Below are positions 33,622 to 42,973 of a stretch of DNA of 64,000 nucleotides, in pieces. The notes below the pieces were generated by a model. The model had not been told where the DNA came from and made no database searches. It worked only from the letters and a program-made list of their open reading frames with translations. Origin of the DNA: Halorussus salinisoli (GTDB lineage: Archaea > Halobacteriota > Halobacteria > Halobacteriales > Haladaptataceae). How positions within the stretch are numbered: the first letter of the stretch is position 1; every line of letters begins with the position of its first letter. Made by a program: the position numbers and the translations under genes. Where the stretch lies: NCBI GenBank assembly GCA_005239435.1, contig SZNP01000001.1, forward strand, positions 1-64,000, written 5' to 3'.

Positions 33622-34536
33622 CTACGCGATTTCGTCGTACTGTTCGGAGAGTTTGTCGGCGGCCTCGCCGAGTTGTTCGCGCTCGAACTCGGTCAGGTCC
33701 CACTCGACGACTTCCTGCACGCCGCCCTCGCCGAGTTTGACGGGGACGCCGAGCGCAACGTCGTCGTGGCCGTATTCGCCTTCGAGTTTGATGGAACCGG
33801 GCAGGACCTCGCCGGTGTCTCGGACTACGGCCTCGACCATGTGGCCGACGCCCGTGGCGGGACCCCACTCGGTCGCGCCCTTCTTCTCGATGACGTTCAT
33901 CGCGCTGGTCTTGAGTTCCTCCAGAATCTCGTCTTTCTCGTCGTCGGTGAACTCGGGGTCCTTGCCGTTGGCCCGGACCTTCGAGAAGACGGGAACCTGC
34001 GCGTCGCCGTGTTCGCCCAGAATCGTCGCCTCGACGTTCTGGACCGGTTCGTCGAAGCGCTGGCTCAGCACGTAGCGGAACCGCGCGGAGTCGAGGCGAC
34101 CGCCGAAGCCGATGACCTTCTCGCGGGCCCGGTCGCCGGTCTCGTAGAGGTGGCGGTTCAGCAGGTCCACCGGGTTCGAGGTCGTGATGGTCACGAAGTC
34201 CTCGTTGTACTCGGCGATGGAGGAACCGATGTCCTCCATGATGGGCGCGTTGTCGCCCGCGAGGTCGATGCGGGTCTGGCCGGGTTGGCGCGGGATTCCG
34301 GCCGTGATGACGACCACGTCGGAGCCTTCGGTCGCCTCGTAGTCGCCCTGTCGAACCGTCGTGTTCGAGTCGTAGGCGGCCCCGTGGTTCACGTCGGCGG
34401 CCTGCCCGACGGTGTCCTCTTCTTTGTCCGGGATGTCTACGAGTACCAGTTCGTCCGCGATGTCCCGAAGCGCGATGTTGTACGCCGCCGCGGCCCCGAC
34501 AGTTCCGGCCGCGCCGACCACGCTGATTTTCGTCAT
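33622..34536 (-). CDS. mdh: Malate dehydrogenase (LDH-like family)
   Basis: It interconverts malate and oxaloacetate with NAD(H) in the citric acid cycle. The 304-residue protein matches the well-studied Haloarcula marismortui enzyme in length. The Rossmann motif is [14 protein letters not shown] (7-20); then [15 protein letters not shown] with the substrate arginines, [11 protein letters not shown], and the catalytic histidine motif [14 protein letters not shown]. The ATG at 34536 starts directly at [11 protein letters not shown]; the much longer open frame upstream is non-coding. GGATTTTTCTG after the stop may terminate transcription. Confidence 0.96.
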   Translation of the reverse strand: MTKISVVGAAGTVGAAAAYNIALRDIADELVLVDIPDKEEDTVGQAADVNHGAAYDSNTTVRQGDYEATEGSDVVVITAGIPRQPGQTRIDLAGDNAPIMEDIGSSIAEYNEDFVTITTSNPVDLLNRHLYETGDRAREKVIGFGGRLDSARFRYVLSQRFDEPVQNVEATILGEHGDAQVPVFSKVRANGKDPEFTDDEKDEILEELKTSAMNVIEKKGATEWGPATGVGHMVEAVVRDTGEVLPGSIKLEGEYGHDDVALGVPVKLGEGGVQEVVEWDLTEFEREQLGEAADKLSEQYDEIA

Positions 34537-34731
34537 ACCACGTAAAACGCCGCCCGCTACTCGGTTAAGGGCTTCGGAACCGCCGAAAAACCGCGTCTCG
34601 GGTCGTCGTGCGACGTTTCCGGATTCGACTATCGTCGTACCCTTCGACTCCACACTGTCGAGGGAGTTCCGGCGCGCCGGGCGCGACGAAGTTGCGTAAG
34701 CCGGAAGACGCTGGCGTTCCTCTTTGGGCAC

Positions 34732-35514
34732 ATGAGTAGCGACGACTCCGGATTCGACAAGGAGGCCGAGCGCGAGAAACTCCGGGAGAAGTACGGCGAC
34801 GAGGAGGACGACCGGGAGAACACTCGCCGGATGAGCGAACTCCTCCTTCAGGGCGCGACGATGACGGGCAAGCACTGCGACAACTGCGGCGACCCCATCT
34901 TCCGATACGACGGACAGGAGTTCTGCCCGACCTGCCAGCACGAGGCTCGAGCGCAGGCCCAGAGCCAGAACGGCGAACCCGGCGACCAGTCCCAGCAAGC
35001 CGCCGGGACCGACGAGACCGGGGAGCGGGCAGCGGCCGACGCCGACCGAGATGTCGACGCCGACGAATCCGAGTCGGCCGACGGTTCCCCGGAGACCGAC
35101 GACGAACCCCGCGTCGAGATCGACGACGTTCGGGTCGCCGACCGTCACGCCGACCGGTCGAACGTGCGCCGACCGCCGTCCCAGACCGACAGCGGCCGAC
35201 GTGACGACTCTCGGCGCGGTTCGCACGACCGCGCTGGTCGACACGCGCACGACCACGCCGGCCACGACCATGGTACCCACGACCGCGCGCGAGGCCGCGA
35301 ACGCGCGGGTTCGGGGGGCGAACGCGGACGCGACACGGGCGAACGAACCGGCGACGCCAAACTCGGTGCCGCCCGCGATGCACTCGTCCGGAAGCTAACC
35401 GACCTCGCGCGAGAGGCCGAGGCCACCGACGACGTGGCACGCGCCCGCGACCTGCTCGCGGCCACGCGCGAGGCCGCCGAAGCCCTCGCCGCGCTCGACC
35501 GGGCAAACCGTTAA
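34732..35514 (+). CDS. SSSCA1 (Sjogren/scleroderma autoantigen 1) family zinc protein
   Basis: The 260-residue protein begins with a charged helix ([22 protein letters not shown]) and a zinc ribbon ([20 protein letters not shown], then FCPTCQ), the hallmark of the archaeal SSSCA1/UPF0148 family. Residues about 80-205 are disordered and rich in Asp, Arg and a short run of histidines ([15 protein letters not shown]), which could bind metal. A helical C-terminus ([20 protein letters not shown]) closes it. Function unknown. The usp gene follows by 24 nt and may be cotranscribed. Confidence 0.85.
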   Translation: MSSDDSGFDKEAEREKLREKYGDEEDDRENTRRMSELLLQGATMTGKHCDNCGDPIFRYDGQEFCPTCQHEARAQAQSQNGEPGDQSQQAAGTDETGERAAADADRDVDADESESADGSPETDDEPRVEIDDVRVADRHADRSNVRRPPSQTDSGRRDDSRRGSHDRAGRHAHDHAGHDHGTHDRARGRERAGSGGERGRDTGERTGDAKLGAARDALVRKLTDLAREAEATDDVARARDLLAATREAAEALAALDRANR

Positions 35515-35538
35515 CGGGTTCCCGGCCAATGCTCCTGC

Positions 35539-35931
35539 ATGGAAGTTCTTGTTCCGATCGACGGCTCCGAATGTAGCTTCCGCGCGCTCGACTTCGCCAT
35601 CGACTTCGCCCGGCAGTTCGAGGCGTCGCTTCACGTCGTTCACATCACGGACGCCGAAACCGACGCGACCGACGACATCCTGGAACGCGCCCGCGAGCGA
35701 CTCCGCGAAGACGGTATCGCCGGCGAACCCGAGATATCGACCGACGTAGACCTCTCGTTCCGGCCCGCCGACCGGGTCGGCGAGGACATCCTCGAACTCG
35801 TCGCCGAACGCGGTTACGACCACGTCGTCATGGGTCACCACGGGAGCGGCACCGTAGACCGGGTGATTCTGGGAAGCGCCGCACACACTGTCGTCGAAGA
35901 AGAGGTCGTGCCGGTGACTATTGTTCCGTAG
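35539..35931 (+). CDS. Universal stress protein (UspA family)
   Basis: The 130-residue protein is a single Usp domain: VLVPIDGSECSFRALDFAID at the N-terminus and the ATP-binding loop HVVMGHHGSGTVDRVILGSAAHTVV near the end, followed by VPVTIV. The G-2x-G-9x-G-S/T pattern is complete, so ATP binding is expected. The role is general stress adaptation. Its 3' end overlaps by 14 nt the 3' end of the convergent gene at 35918-36226. Confidence 0.93.
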   Translation: MEVLVPIDGSECSFRALDFAIDFARQFEASLHVVHITDAETDATDDILERARERLREDGIAGEPEISTDVDLSFRPADRVGEDILELVAERGYDHVVMGHHGSGTVDRVILGSAAHTVVEEEVVPVTIVP

Positions 35932-36226
35932 AACTCGTCGGCGGAGTCCCGGAACGCGGCGGTAGCACTGTCGGACCAGCGGTGGATTCGGTTCGTATTC
36001 GGGCGAACAGGAGTTCGATGTCGGGGAGTTCGCGGCGCTCCTCGGGAATCTCGTGCTGAGGTTCCCCGTACAGCGTCTGCTCGTCGCGCTCCGACTCGAC
36101 TTCGTGACACGGCTCGCCGTACAAGGTTCTCTCGTCACGGGTTTCGTCGGTCCCTCGACTCGAACCCCCGTAGAGCGAACTCGCACTTCCCGTCGTGTCC
36201 TCGGTGGAAGGCTGTTCGTATTTCAT
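35918..36226 (-). CDS. Hypothetical protein with LYGEP repeats
   Basis: The 102-residue hydrophilic protein has a short repeated motif: SSLYGGSS, then DERTLYGEPCHEVESE and DEQTLYGEPQHEIPEE. The composition is acidic and fits the host. GACTTAAGCC at about 36261 may be the TATA box. No known domain is recognised. The two TLYGEP units are 19-20 residues apart, suggesting recent internal duplication. Real coding is likely but not certain. Confidence 0.5.
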   Translation of the reverse strand: MKYEQPSTEDTTGSASSLYGGSSRGTDETRDERTLYGEPCHEVESERDEQTLYGEPQHEIPEERRELPDIELLFARIRTESTAGPTVLPPRSGTPPTSSTEQ

Positions 36227-36426
36227 TTACTCGGTATCTACTCAATCATTCTTCATCGGCTTAAGTCGATGAGGCTGTTCGACCGAGTTTCGCCAGCAAA
36301 CGCAGTATTACACCGTTCCTATTCCGTGGTAAGTGATGGTTTCGCACGCCGGAACGCTCGAAACGCAACGAGGTAACGTCGGCTTTTACCGCATCGTTCA
36401 CGATCGTTTACAACCGAGTGGTACCA

Positions 36427-38862
36427 CTACCGGTCGTACTCGCTGCCTACCACGTCGCGGATGCGTTCGGCGGTCACTTCACCGACCCCTTGAACGTCTA
36501 TCAGGTCCTCTTTTCGAGCCGTCATCACCGCCTCGACGGTCCTGAACTCCTCCAAGAGCGACCGGGCGGTCACGGGTCCGACGTCGGCGATGGAGGAGAC
36601 GACGTACTCCTGCTGTTCGGCCAGCGTCTTGCTCGCTTTCTCGCCGTGGACCGACACCTCGCGGTCGTCGCTCTCCTGTTCGCGGGTGGCGATGACCTCC
36701 AGCATGTCGGCGGTGTCGTCTTCGTCGTCGGTTCGGAGGACGCTCGCTCCGAAATCGACCGCTAACGACGCCAAGGCCCCTCGGACCGCGTTGGGGTGGA
36801 CGTTGCGCTCCTCGTAGAGTCCCTCGCCCTCCAGAACCAGGACCGGCCGGGCGTAGTGGCGAGTCGCGTCGCCCAACTGCTCGAACATCGACCGGTCGCC
36901 GCCGGTCAGAGTGTCGAGGAAGTCGCCGACCGACTTGCGCTCTACCACCACGCGGTCGCTCAGCACGTAGTCGCCGACCGAGAGGGTTTCGAGGCGGGTC
37001 TCGATTCCCTCGCGGGTCGAGAGGTCCCGCGCGATGGTCGAGTCGAGTTCGCGCTGGTCGGCCACGATTTCGACCGTCTCGTCGTCGGGTTCCGCGGTGG
37101 CGACGACGCCCTCGTCGGAGTCCGCCGTCGCTTGCTCGTCGGTTGCATCGTTCCTTTCACTCGTTTCGTTGGTTGCATCGCTCCCGTCACCCGTTTCGTC
37201 CGTCGTGTCGAACTCCTGCAAGCCGGGTTCTACGTCGCTCTCCGTGTCACCGTCTCCCGAGTCGCCGGGCGTACCGAAGTCGCCGAGTTGGCGCTGGGAG
37301 TCGTCCAGTTCCTCTTCGACCTCGTCGGCGACGCCCTTCAGTTTCCGCAACTCGTCCTCCATCTCGTTCTCGCGGCGCTTGGAGATCCAGAAGTAGGCCT
37401 CGTCGCGGGTGTCCTCGGCCAGCAAGACCGTGACCCGGCCCTTGGCCTGTCGGCCGGTTCGACCCTTGCGCTGGATGGACCGAATCGCGGTCGGCACGGG
37501 TTCGTAGAACATCACGAGGTCCACCTCAGGGACGTCGAGTCCCTCTTCGGCCACGGAGGTCGAGATGAGCACCTCGAACTCGTTCGCCTTGAACTGGTCC
37601 AGGACCTCCTGTTGCTGTTTCTGGGTCATCCCGTCGCTACCTTCCTTGTCGCCCTGTCCGACGAACCGCTGGGTGTCGAAGTGCTCGCCCAAAAACTCGG
37701 TCAGAGCCTCGGCGGTGTCGCGGGACTCGGTGAAGACGATGACGCGCTCGCCGTTTTCGATGCCGAGCGTCTCGGCGATGCGCATCCGGGCACGGGAGTA
37801 CTTCGGGTGGAGACCGTCGTACTCCTCGGCCCTCCGCATCGCTTCCTTCACTTTGGGTTCCGAGACGAACCGCTGGCTCGCCTTCGACGCACCCGAGGAC
37901 TTGGCGGCGTTGCGCTGTCGCTCGAAGTACCGTCGGAGCGCCTCGACGCTCTGGGTCTCGACGTAGGTCACGGCTGTCCGGAGCTTTCGGATTTCGGCGA
38001 GCGCCGACATTCCCTTGTACCCCTCCGACTGGTCGTTGTCGATGAGTTGCTGGAGTTCCGCCCGCATCTTCTTGATGTCGGTCTCCGAGAGGTCGGCGCT
38101 GGTCTTGCGGGTGATGCCGAGTTCCTTCAGTTTCTCCAGTCGGTCCTCGACGACTTCGTTGAGCGCGTCCCGAATCTCCAGCACGTCGTCGGGTAACTCC
38201 ACGCGCTCCCACTCCACGTCGGTGTCGTGGGTGTAGTCGTCCACGTCGCTGTCCTCCTCGGTCATCACTTCCACGTTGTCGATGCCGAGGTTCTCGCAGA
38301 CCTCCAGAATCTCCTCCTCGTCGCCGCCCGGTGACGCACTCATCCCGGTGACGAGGGGTTCCTTCGCGTCCTGGTGGTAGCGCTCGGCGATGTAGTTGTA
38401 GGCGTAGTCGCCGGTCGCGCGGTGGCACTCGTCGAAGGTGACGTGGGTGACGGGTCCGAGGTCGATTCGGCTTCCGACGAGGTCGTTCTCCACGACCTGC
38501 GGGGTAGCGATGACGACCTGCGCACTCTTCCAGAGTTCCGTCCGGTCGTCGGGCGACACCTCGCCCGTGAACACGACGATGTCGTCGTCGGGTATCTCGA
38601 GGGCCTCCCGGTAGAAGTCGGCGTGCTGCTGGACGAGGGGTTTCGTGGGCGCGAGCAACAGGCTCTTGCCGCCCACGTCCGACAGTCGTTCGGCGGTCAC
38701 CAGCAGACTCACGGTCGTCTTCCCCAGTCCGGTCGGTAGGCAGACCAGGGTGTTGCGGTCCTTGGCCGACCCCGCGAGTTGCAACTGGTACATCCGGCGC
38801 TCGATGAACGCCGGGACGAGGAGTTCGTGGTCTACGTACTGCTGGTCCCCGGTCGTCGCCAT
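36427..38862 (-). CDS. hef: Hef helicase/nuclease (FANCM-XPF-like)
   Basis: Hef combines a superfamily 2 helicase with an XPF-type nuclease and processes stalled forks. Walker A is LVCLPTGLGKTTV (about 39-51), the DECH box is THVTFDECHRATGDY, and motif VI QRKGRTGRQAKGR. A disordered linker (about 520-600) includes SQRQLGDFG, a PIP-box pattern. The ERCC4 nuclease core has EIVADQRELDS and LSDRVVVERKSVGDF (the ERKxxxD active site), and tandem HhH motifs (SIADVGPVTARSLLEEF, LIDVQGVGEVTAERI) end the protein. The 811-residue length is typical for haloarchaea. It is a single gene. Confidence 0.95.
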   Translation of the reverse strand: MATTGDQQYVDHELLVPAFIERRMYQLQLAGSAKDRNTLVCLPTGLGKTTVSLLVTAERLSDVGGKSLLLAPTKPLVQQHADFYREALEIPDDDIVVFTGEVSPDDRTELWKSAQVVIATPQVVENDLVGSRIDLGPVTHVTFDECHRATGDYAYNYIAERYHQDAKEPLVTGMSASPGGDEEEILEVCENLGIDNVEVMTEEDSDVDDYTHDTDVEWERVELPDDVLEIRDALNEVVEDRLEKLKELGITRKTSADLSETDIKKMRAELQQLIDNDQSEGYKGMSALAEIRKLRTAVTYVETQSVEALRRYFERQRNAAKSSGASKASQRFVSEPKVKEAMRRAEEYDGLHPKYSRARMRIAETLGIENGERVIVFTESRDTAEALTEFLGEHFDTQRFVGQGDKEGSDGMTQKQQQEVLDQFKANEFEVLISTSVAEEGLDVPEVDLVMFYEPVPTAIRSIQRKGRTGRQAKGRVTVLLAEDTRDEAYFWISKRRENEMEDELRKLKGVADEVEEELDDSQRQLGDFGTPGDSGDGDTESDVEPGLQEFDTTDETGDGSDATNETSERNDATDEQATADSDEGVVATAEPDDETVEIVADQRELDSTIARDLSTREGIETRLETLSVGDYVLSDRVVVERKSVGDFLDTLTGGDRSMFEQLGDATRHYARPVLVLEGEGLYEERNVHPNAVRGALASLAVDFGASVLRTDDEDDTADMLEVIATREQESDDREVSVHGEKASKTLAEQQEYVVSSIADVGPVTARSLLEEFRTVEAVMTARKEDLIDVQGVGEVTAERIRDVVGSEYDR

Positions 38863-39224
38863 TCACACCGGGATTGGTCGCCAAGTGATTAAAGGGTTCG
38901 CGTTGCAGGGTGAAAGTGAAGCAGTTCGGACAGTATCGGGCGTAATCCGACCGGAGACGTAGATTCCGGTCTCCCTTTCTCCCGTTTGGTTCGAGGTCGA
39001 ACGATTACGGCGTCGATAACGTTCGACTGTATCGGTGCGACGATGCTCGTTTGGAATGCCGAACGTGCCGCCGTGCGCACGCTCGTTTGATTTGAATATA
39101 ATAAGATTATACACCAGTAACTATGTGTATATAATCGATAAAACTGCTATACTACTTTAAAATATTAAGATAAAGACGTAAATAGTTTATGTATGGGAGA
39201 ATCAGAATCGGATGGTGTTATCAG
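38863..39224. other. Divergent intergenic region with AT-rich half
   Basis: 362 bp between hef and the GntP permease gene. From about 39085 to 39190 it is strongly AT-rich (AATATAATAAGATTATACAC, TTTAAAATATTAAGATAAAG), presumably a regulated promoter zone for the permease. No convincing frame. Confidence 0.5.
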
Positions 39225-40595
39225 ATGGCATACCCCCATAGTCCGTTGGTGGCGTTTCTCGTAGGTATCGCTACGGTGATTCTGTTACTGGTCTACCTCG
39301 ATTTACCAGCGGTGTTCGGACTGATCATCGCGTCGCTGGTCGTCGGGTTGGTCGCTCCGGATATCGCCGCCGGAGACATCGCTTCGAAGATGGCCACGGC
39401 GTTCGGCGACGGGATGGCAGGTATCGGTATCCCGATCCTGATGGCGGCCGTCATCGGCAAGTCGATGATGGAGAGTGGGGCCGCCGAACGCGTCGTCCGT
39501 AGTTTCACGAACGTGATAGGACGGGACAACGCCGACTACGCGCTTTGGGGAAGTAGTTCGGTTCTCGCAGTCCCGGTGTTCTTCGACAACGTGTTCTACC
39601 TGATGGCACCGCTCGCACGCTCGATGCGGAGTCGAGTCGGGAGCAACTACTCGCTTTACATCGTCGTCGTGGGTGCTGGTGCGGCGACGACCCACGTGTT
39701 CGTCCCGCCGACGCCGGGTCCGCTGGCGGTGGCTAACGAGATTCCCGGCGCTCGACTTGGCCTGACCATACTCATCGGGCTAGCCGTCGCTATCCCCTCG
39801 GCGCTCGTCGCTGGCATCGCCTACGGCCGATGGATCAACGAACGGATAGACATCCCGCTACGCGACGCTATGGGAACCGACGAGGAGGAACTGGCCGAAG
39901 TCGCCGACCGGTCGGCGGATCAGTTGCCGACCATGTTCGAGGCGCTTCTCCCTATCCTCCTCGCAGTCGCCCTCGTTACGTCGAATACCTTCGTGAACAA
40001 CATCGTCGGCGAGAACTCCGCGTTCGGACCCGTCACGCGGTTCATCGGTGACCCCAACGTCGCGCTGACGGTCGCCGCACTGGCGGCCGCGTACACGTTC
40101 TTCCGACATAGCGACCTCACCTCGAACGAGTGGACGGACGAACTCATCGAGGCGCTCAAAAACGGCGGCCACATCGCGGCTATCACCGCGCTGGGTGGCG
40201 CGTTCGGCGTGATGCTCGCGTCCGCCGGAATCGGCGATTACATCGCAAACGGTCTCAAGGAAATCGGCATCGGTTTGCTGTTGACCGCGTGGCTCATCGC
40301 GGCCGCAGTGCGGATCGCACAGGGTTCGGCCACCGTCGCGATGCTGACCACCGCCGGTATCATGGCACCGCTGACGAGTGGACTCTCCGTCAACCCGGCG
40401 TACCTCGTGATGGCCATCGGCGCGGGCGGGAACATCTTCTCGTGGTACCCCGATAGCGGATTCTGGTTGGTGAAGGAAATCTGTGGACTGACCCAGAGGG
40501 AGACGCTCATGACGTGGACGGTGCTGACGACGATAATATCCGTCGTGGGCCTCACGGTCGTTCTCGCTCTCTCGACGCTGTTCCCGCTGGCCTGA
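39225..40595 (+). CDS. GntP family permease (gluconate-type H+ symporter)
   Basis: The 456-residue membrane protein has about twelve hydrophobic segments starting with VAFLVGIATVILLLVYLDLP. GntP-family stretches include FGDGMAGIGIPILMAAVIGK, SSVLAVPVFFDNVFYLMAPL, THVFVPPTPGPLAVA and AVRIAQGSATVAMLTTAGI. The family imports gluconate and related sugar acids with protons; the exact substrate is unknown and no catabolic gene is adjacent. The ATG at 39225 is preferred over an upstream in-frame start at 39189, since only there does the family N-terminus begin. Confidence 0.9.
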   Translation: MAYPHSPLVAFLVGIATVILLLVYLDLPAVFGLIIASLVVGLVAPDIAAGDIASKMATAFGDGMAGIGIPILMAAVIGKSMMESGAAERVVRSFTNVIGRDNADYALWGSSSVLAVPVFFDNVFYLMAPLARSMRSRVGSNYSLYIVVVGAGAATTHVFVPPTPGPLAVANEIPGARLGLTILIGLAVAIPSALVAGIAYGRWINERIDIPLRDAMGTDEEELAEVADRSADQLPTMFEALLPILLAVALVTSNTFVNNIVGENSAFGPVTRFIGDPNVALTVAALAAAYTFFRHSDLTSNEWTDELIEALKNGGHIAAITALGGAFGVMLASAGIGDYIANGLKEIGIGLLLTAWLIAAAVRIAQGSATVAMLTTAGIMAPLTSGLSVNPAYLVMAIGAGGNIFSWYPDSGFWLVKEICGLTQRETLMTWTVLTTIISVVGLTVVLALSTLFPLA

Positions 40596-40643
40596 GTCGT
40601 CGGGCCTCTTTCCGAGTGCCACCGGGGACCGACGCTCCCCGTT

Positions 40644-41225
40644 TCAGACCACTGTCGGTAGATACTGCAGCGCGAGGTACATCACGACGGCCGACCCGAC
40701 CGGAATCGTGAGGTTGTCGTCGATGACGTAGCCCGCGATGATGGGTTTCATCCCGTCGGCGAGCGTGGCGGCCAGCGAACCGAGCGCGGCAGTCACCAGC
40801 GGGAGCCCCGACAGACTGGTGATGAGTAGGCAGACGCCGAACGTGAGCAGGAGTGTGTGGGTCGCCTTCACGCCCAACTCGCCCGACCCGGCGAGTCCGC
40901 TGATGGGGTCGGCGATGGTGAGCATCAACATCGCGGGAATCGCTATGCGAGGCTCGAATGCCAGCGCCGCCGCGGTCATGCCGAACATGTAGAGCGCGTA
41001 GCCAGCGAGGTTGTCCTGTTCGTACTCCCGGGTGAGTTCGTCGAAGATTCGCCAGTCGAGTCCGACGAACAGCCGAATCACTTCCAGAACCAGCGCGCCG
41101 ACCGAACTGACGACGAGCAAGAGTCGCAACTGGTCGTACGAGGCGAGGCCGAGCAGGTACAGCGCCGGATATCCCGTCCCCGAAACGTGGACGAGTCGGC
41201 GCTTTACCTCGCTGTGGAGTGACAC
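40644..41225 (-). CDS. Polyprenol/diacylglycerol (dolichol) kinase family protein
   Basis: The 193-residue membrane protein has about six hydrophobic segments and resembles the SEC59/CTP-dependent prenol kinase family: RRLVHVSGTGYPALYLLG, then AMLMLTIADPISGLAGSGELG (the DP-containing motif) and SLAATLADGMKPIIAGYVIDDNLTIP. Such enzymes phosphorylate dolichol, phytol or geranylgeraniol for lipid or glycan synthesis; which one cannot be told. It lies 2 nt after glyS, last in the operon. Confidence 0.82.
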   Translation of the reverse strand: MSLHSEVKRRLVHVSGTGYPALYLLGLASYDQLRLLLVVSSVGALVLEVIRLFVGLDWRIFDELTREYEQDNLAGYALYMFGMTAAALAFEPRIAIPAMLMLTIADPISGLAGSGELGVKATHTLLLTFGVCLLITSLSGLPLVTAALGSLAATLADGMKPIIAGYVIDDNLTIPVGSAVVMYLALQYLPTVV

Positions 41226-41227
41226 GG

Positions 41228-42973
41228 TTACTGTTCTGGGGCGGCGGCGTCCAGTTCCGCGAAGGTGGTCTCGCCCTCGCGCAGGTCCGCGAGCAGGTCC
41301 GGCAGGTCTTCGGTGGGGACCCGAACTTGCTCGGTCGAGTCGCGCTCTCGAAGGGTCACGGTGTCGGCGGTCTCGTCGTCGACCGTGACGCAGAACGGCG
41401 TGCCGACCTCGTCCTGCCGACGGTAGCGTCGGCCGATACTGCCCGAGTCGTCGTAGGTCACGTCGAAGCCCTCGGCCCGGAGGTCGTCGGCGATTCCGCG
41501 GGCGCGGTCGTCCATGCCCTCCTTGTTCACCAGCGGGAAGACGCCGACGAACGTGGGTGCGACTTCGGGTTCGAGCGAGAGATAGCTCCGCTCTTCGCCC
41601 TCGACGACGTCGTCCTCGTAGGCGTGGTCGAGGACCGTGTAGATGACTCGGTCGATGCCGATGGAGGGTTCCACGACGTGGGGCATGATGTGTTCGCCCG
41701 TCTCCTTGACCTCCTCGACGCCGAACCCGGTCTTCTCGGTCGGGATGGTGCGTTCCTCACCTTCGACCTCGACGGTCACTTCGTCGCCCTCGAACGCGGC
41801 GCGGTCGCGCTCGGCCAGTTTTTCGAGTTCGGCGGCTACGTCGCCGGCCTCGCCACCGAACTCGGGACCGAGGTAGCTCATGTCGGGGTCCACCGTGGCG
41901 CGCTCGACGACTTTCGGTTCGTCGTACTGCTTGAAGACGGTGAAGTCGTCGTCGGAGTACTCGTCGTGCTTGCTCAGGTCGTAGTCGCTCCGGTAGGCGT
42001 AGCCCGTAATCTCTATCCAGTCGCCGTCCACTTCGCTCTCGGCGTCCCAGCAGTCGGCGGCGTAGTGGGCGAGTTCGCCCGAGAGGTGCTGGCGGAACCG
42101 GAACCGGTCCATGTCCACGCCGATGGACTCGTACCACTGCTTGCCGACGCCCAGATAGTAGGCGACCCACTCGTGGACCAGACCCTCTTCGACCGCCTCC
42201 GCGACGGTCCTGTAGACGTACTCGCCGTCCTCTTTCTCCTGTTCCTCTGCGGGGTAGAGTTTGAGCTCCACGTCGGCGACTCGCTCTATGTCGGGTTCGT
42301 CCTCGGTCGGGTCGATGAAGTGTTCCAACTCGGCCTGCGTGAACTCCCGAACCCGGACGATGGACTTCCGGGGGCTGATCTCGTTCCGGTAGGCCTTGCC
42401 GATCTGGGTGATGCCGAACGGGAGCTGATTCCGGGCGTACTCGGCCAATTGGGGGAACTCCACGAAGATGCCCTGTGCGGTCTCGGGCCGGAGGTAACCC
42501 GGCGACGAACTACCGGGGCCGATGTTGGTCTCGAACATAAGGTTGAAGTCCTCGACCGAGACGCCGCCGAGTTCAGTCCCGCAGTTGGGACACTTCAGGT
42601 CGTGTTCGGCGATGAGGTCTTCGACCTCCTCGATGGGGATGCTCTCGGCCTCCTCGATGTCGGTGTTGTCCTCGACGAGGTGGTCGGCGCGGTGGCTCTC
42701 GCCGCACTCGGGGCACTCCACGAGCATGTCGTCGAAGGTGTCGAGGTGGCCCGACGCCTCGAAGACGGGTTCGGGCATCACGGTCGGAGCGTCGATTTCG
42801 CGGTGGCCCTCTCGAACCTGGAACCGCTCGCGCCACGAGTTCTCGACGTTCTGCTTGAGGGTCGCGCCCTGCGGACCGTAGGTGTAGAAGCCCGAGACAC
42901 CGCCGTACGCGCCCGCCGACTGGAAGAAGTAGCCTCGACGCTTGGCGAGTTCCACGAGGTCGGTACTGGTCAT
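41228..42973 (-). CDS. glyS: Glycyl-tRNA synthetase, dimeric class II
   Basis: The 581-residue enzyme charges tRNA-Gly. It has the archaeal/eukaryotic layout: KRRGYFFQSAGAYGGVSGFY at the N-terminus, a zinc-ribbon insert (CPECGESHRADH, then CPNCGTELGG), RPETAQGIFVEFPQL, GKAYRNEISPRKSIVRVREF (motif 2), PHVVEPSIGIDRVIYTVLD (motif 3) and a C-terminal anticodon-binding domain (SIGRRYRRQDEVGTPFCVTV). It overlaps the preceding CBS gene by 4 nt (ATGA) and is followed at once by the kinase gene, making a three-gene operon. Confidence 0.96.
   Translation of the reverse strand: MTSTDLVELAKRRGYFFQSAGAYGGVSGFYTYGPQGATLKQNVENSWRERFQVREGHREIDAPTVMPEPVFEASGHLDTFDDMLVECPECGESHRADHLVEDNTDIEEAESIPIEEVEDLIAEHDLKCPNCGTELGGVSVEDFNLMFETNIGPGSSSPGYLRPETAQGIFVEFPQLAEYARNQLPFGITQIGKAYRNEISPRKSIVRVREFTQAELEHFIDPTEDEPDIERVADVELKLYPAEEQEKEDGEYVYRTVAEAVEEGLVHEWVAYYLGVGKQWYESIGVDMDRFRFRQHLSGELAHYAADCWDAESEVDGDWIEITGYAYRSDYDLSKHDEYSDDDFTVFKQYDEPKVVERATVDPDMSYLGPEFGGEAGDVAAELEKLAERDRAAFEGDEVTVEVEGEERTIPTEKTGFGVEEVKETGEHIMPHVVEPSIGIDRVIYTVLDHAYEDDVVEGEERSYLSLEPEVAPTFVGVFPLVNKEGMDDRARGIADDLRAEGFDVTYDDSGSIGRRYRRQDEVGTPFCVTVDDETADTVTLRERDSTEQVRVPTEDLPDLLADLREGETTFAELDAAAPEQ

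Noticed and set aside
34537..35280. N-terminal extension of malate dehydrogenase
   Set aside because: Antisense to the SSSCA1-family gene; MDH family length and start fit ATG 34536.
38863..39114. 83-codon minus-strand frame upstream of hef
   Set aside because: Basic composition unlike host proteins and no promoter at its start.
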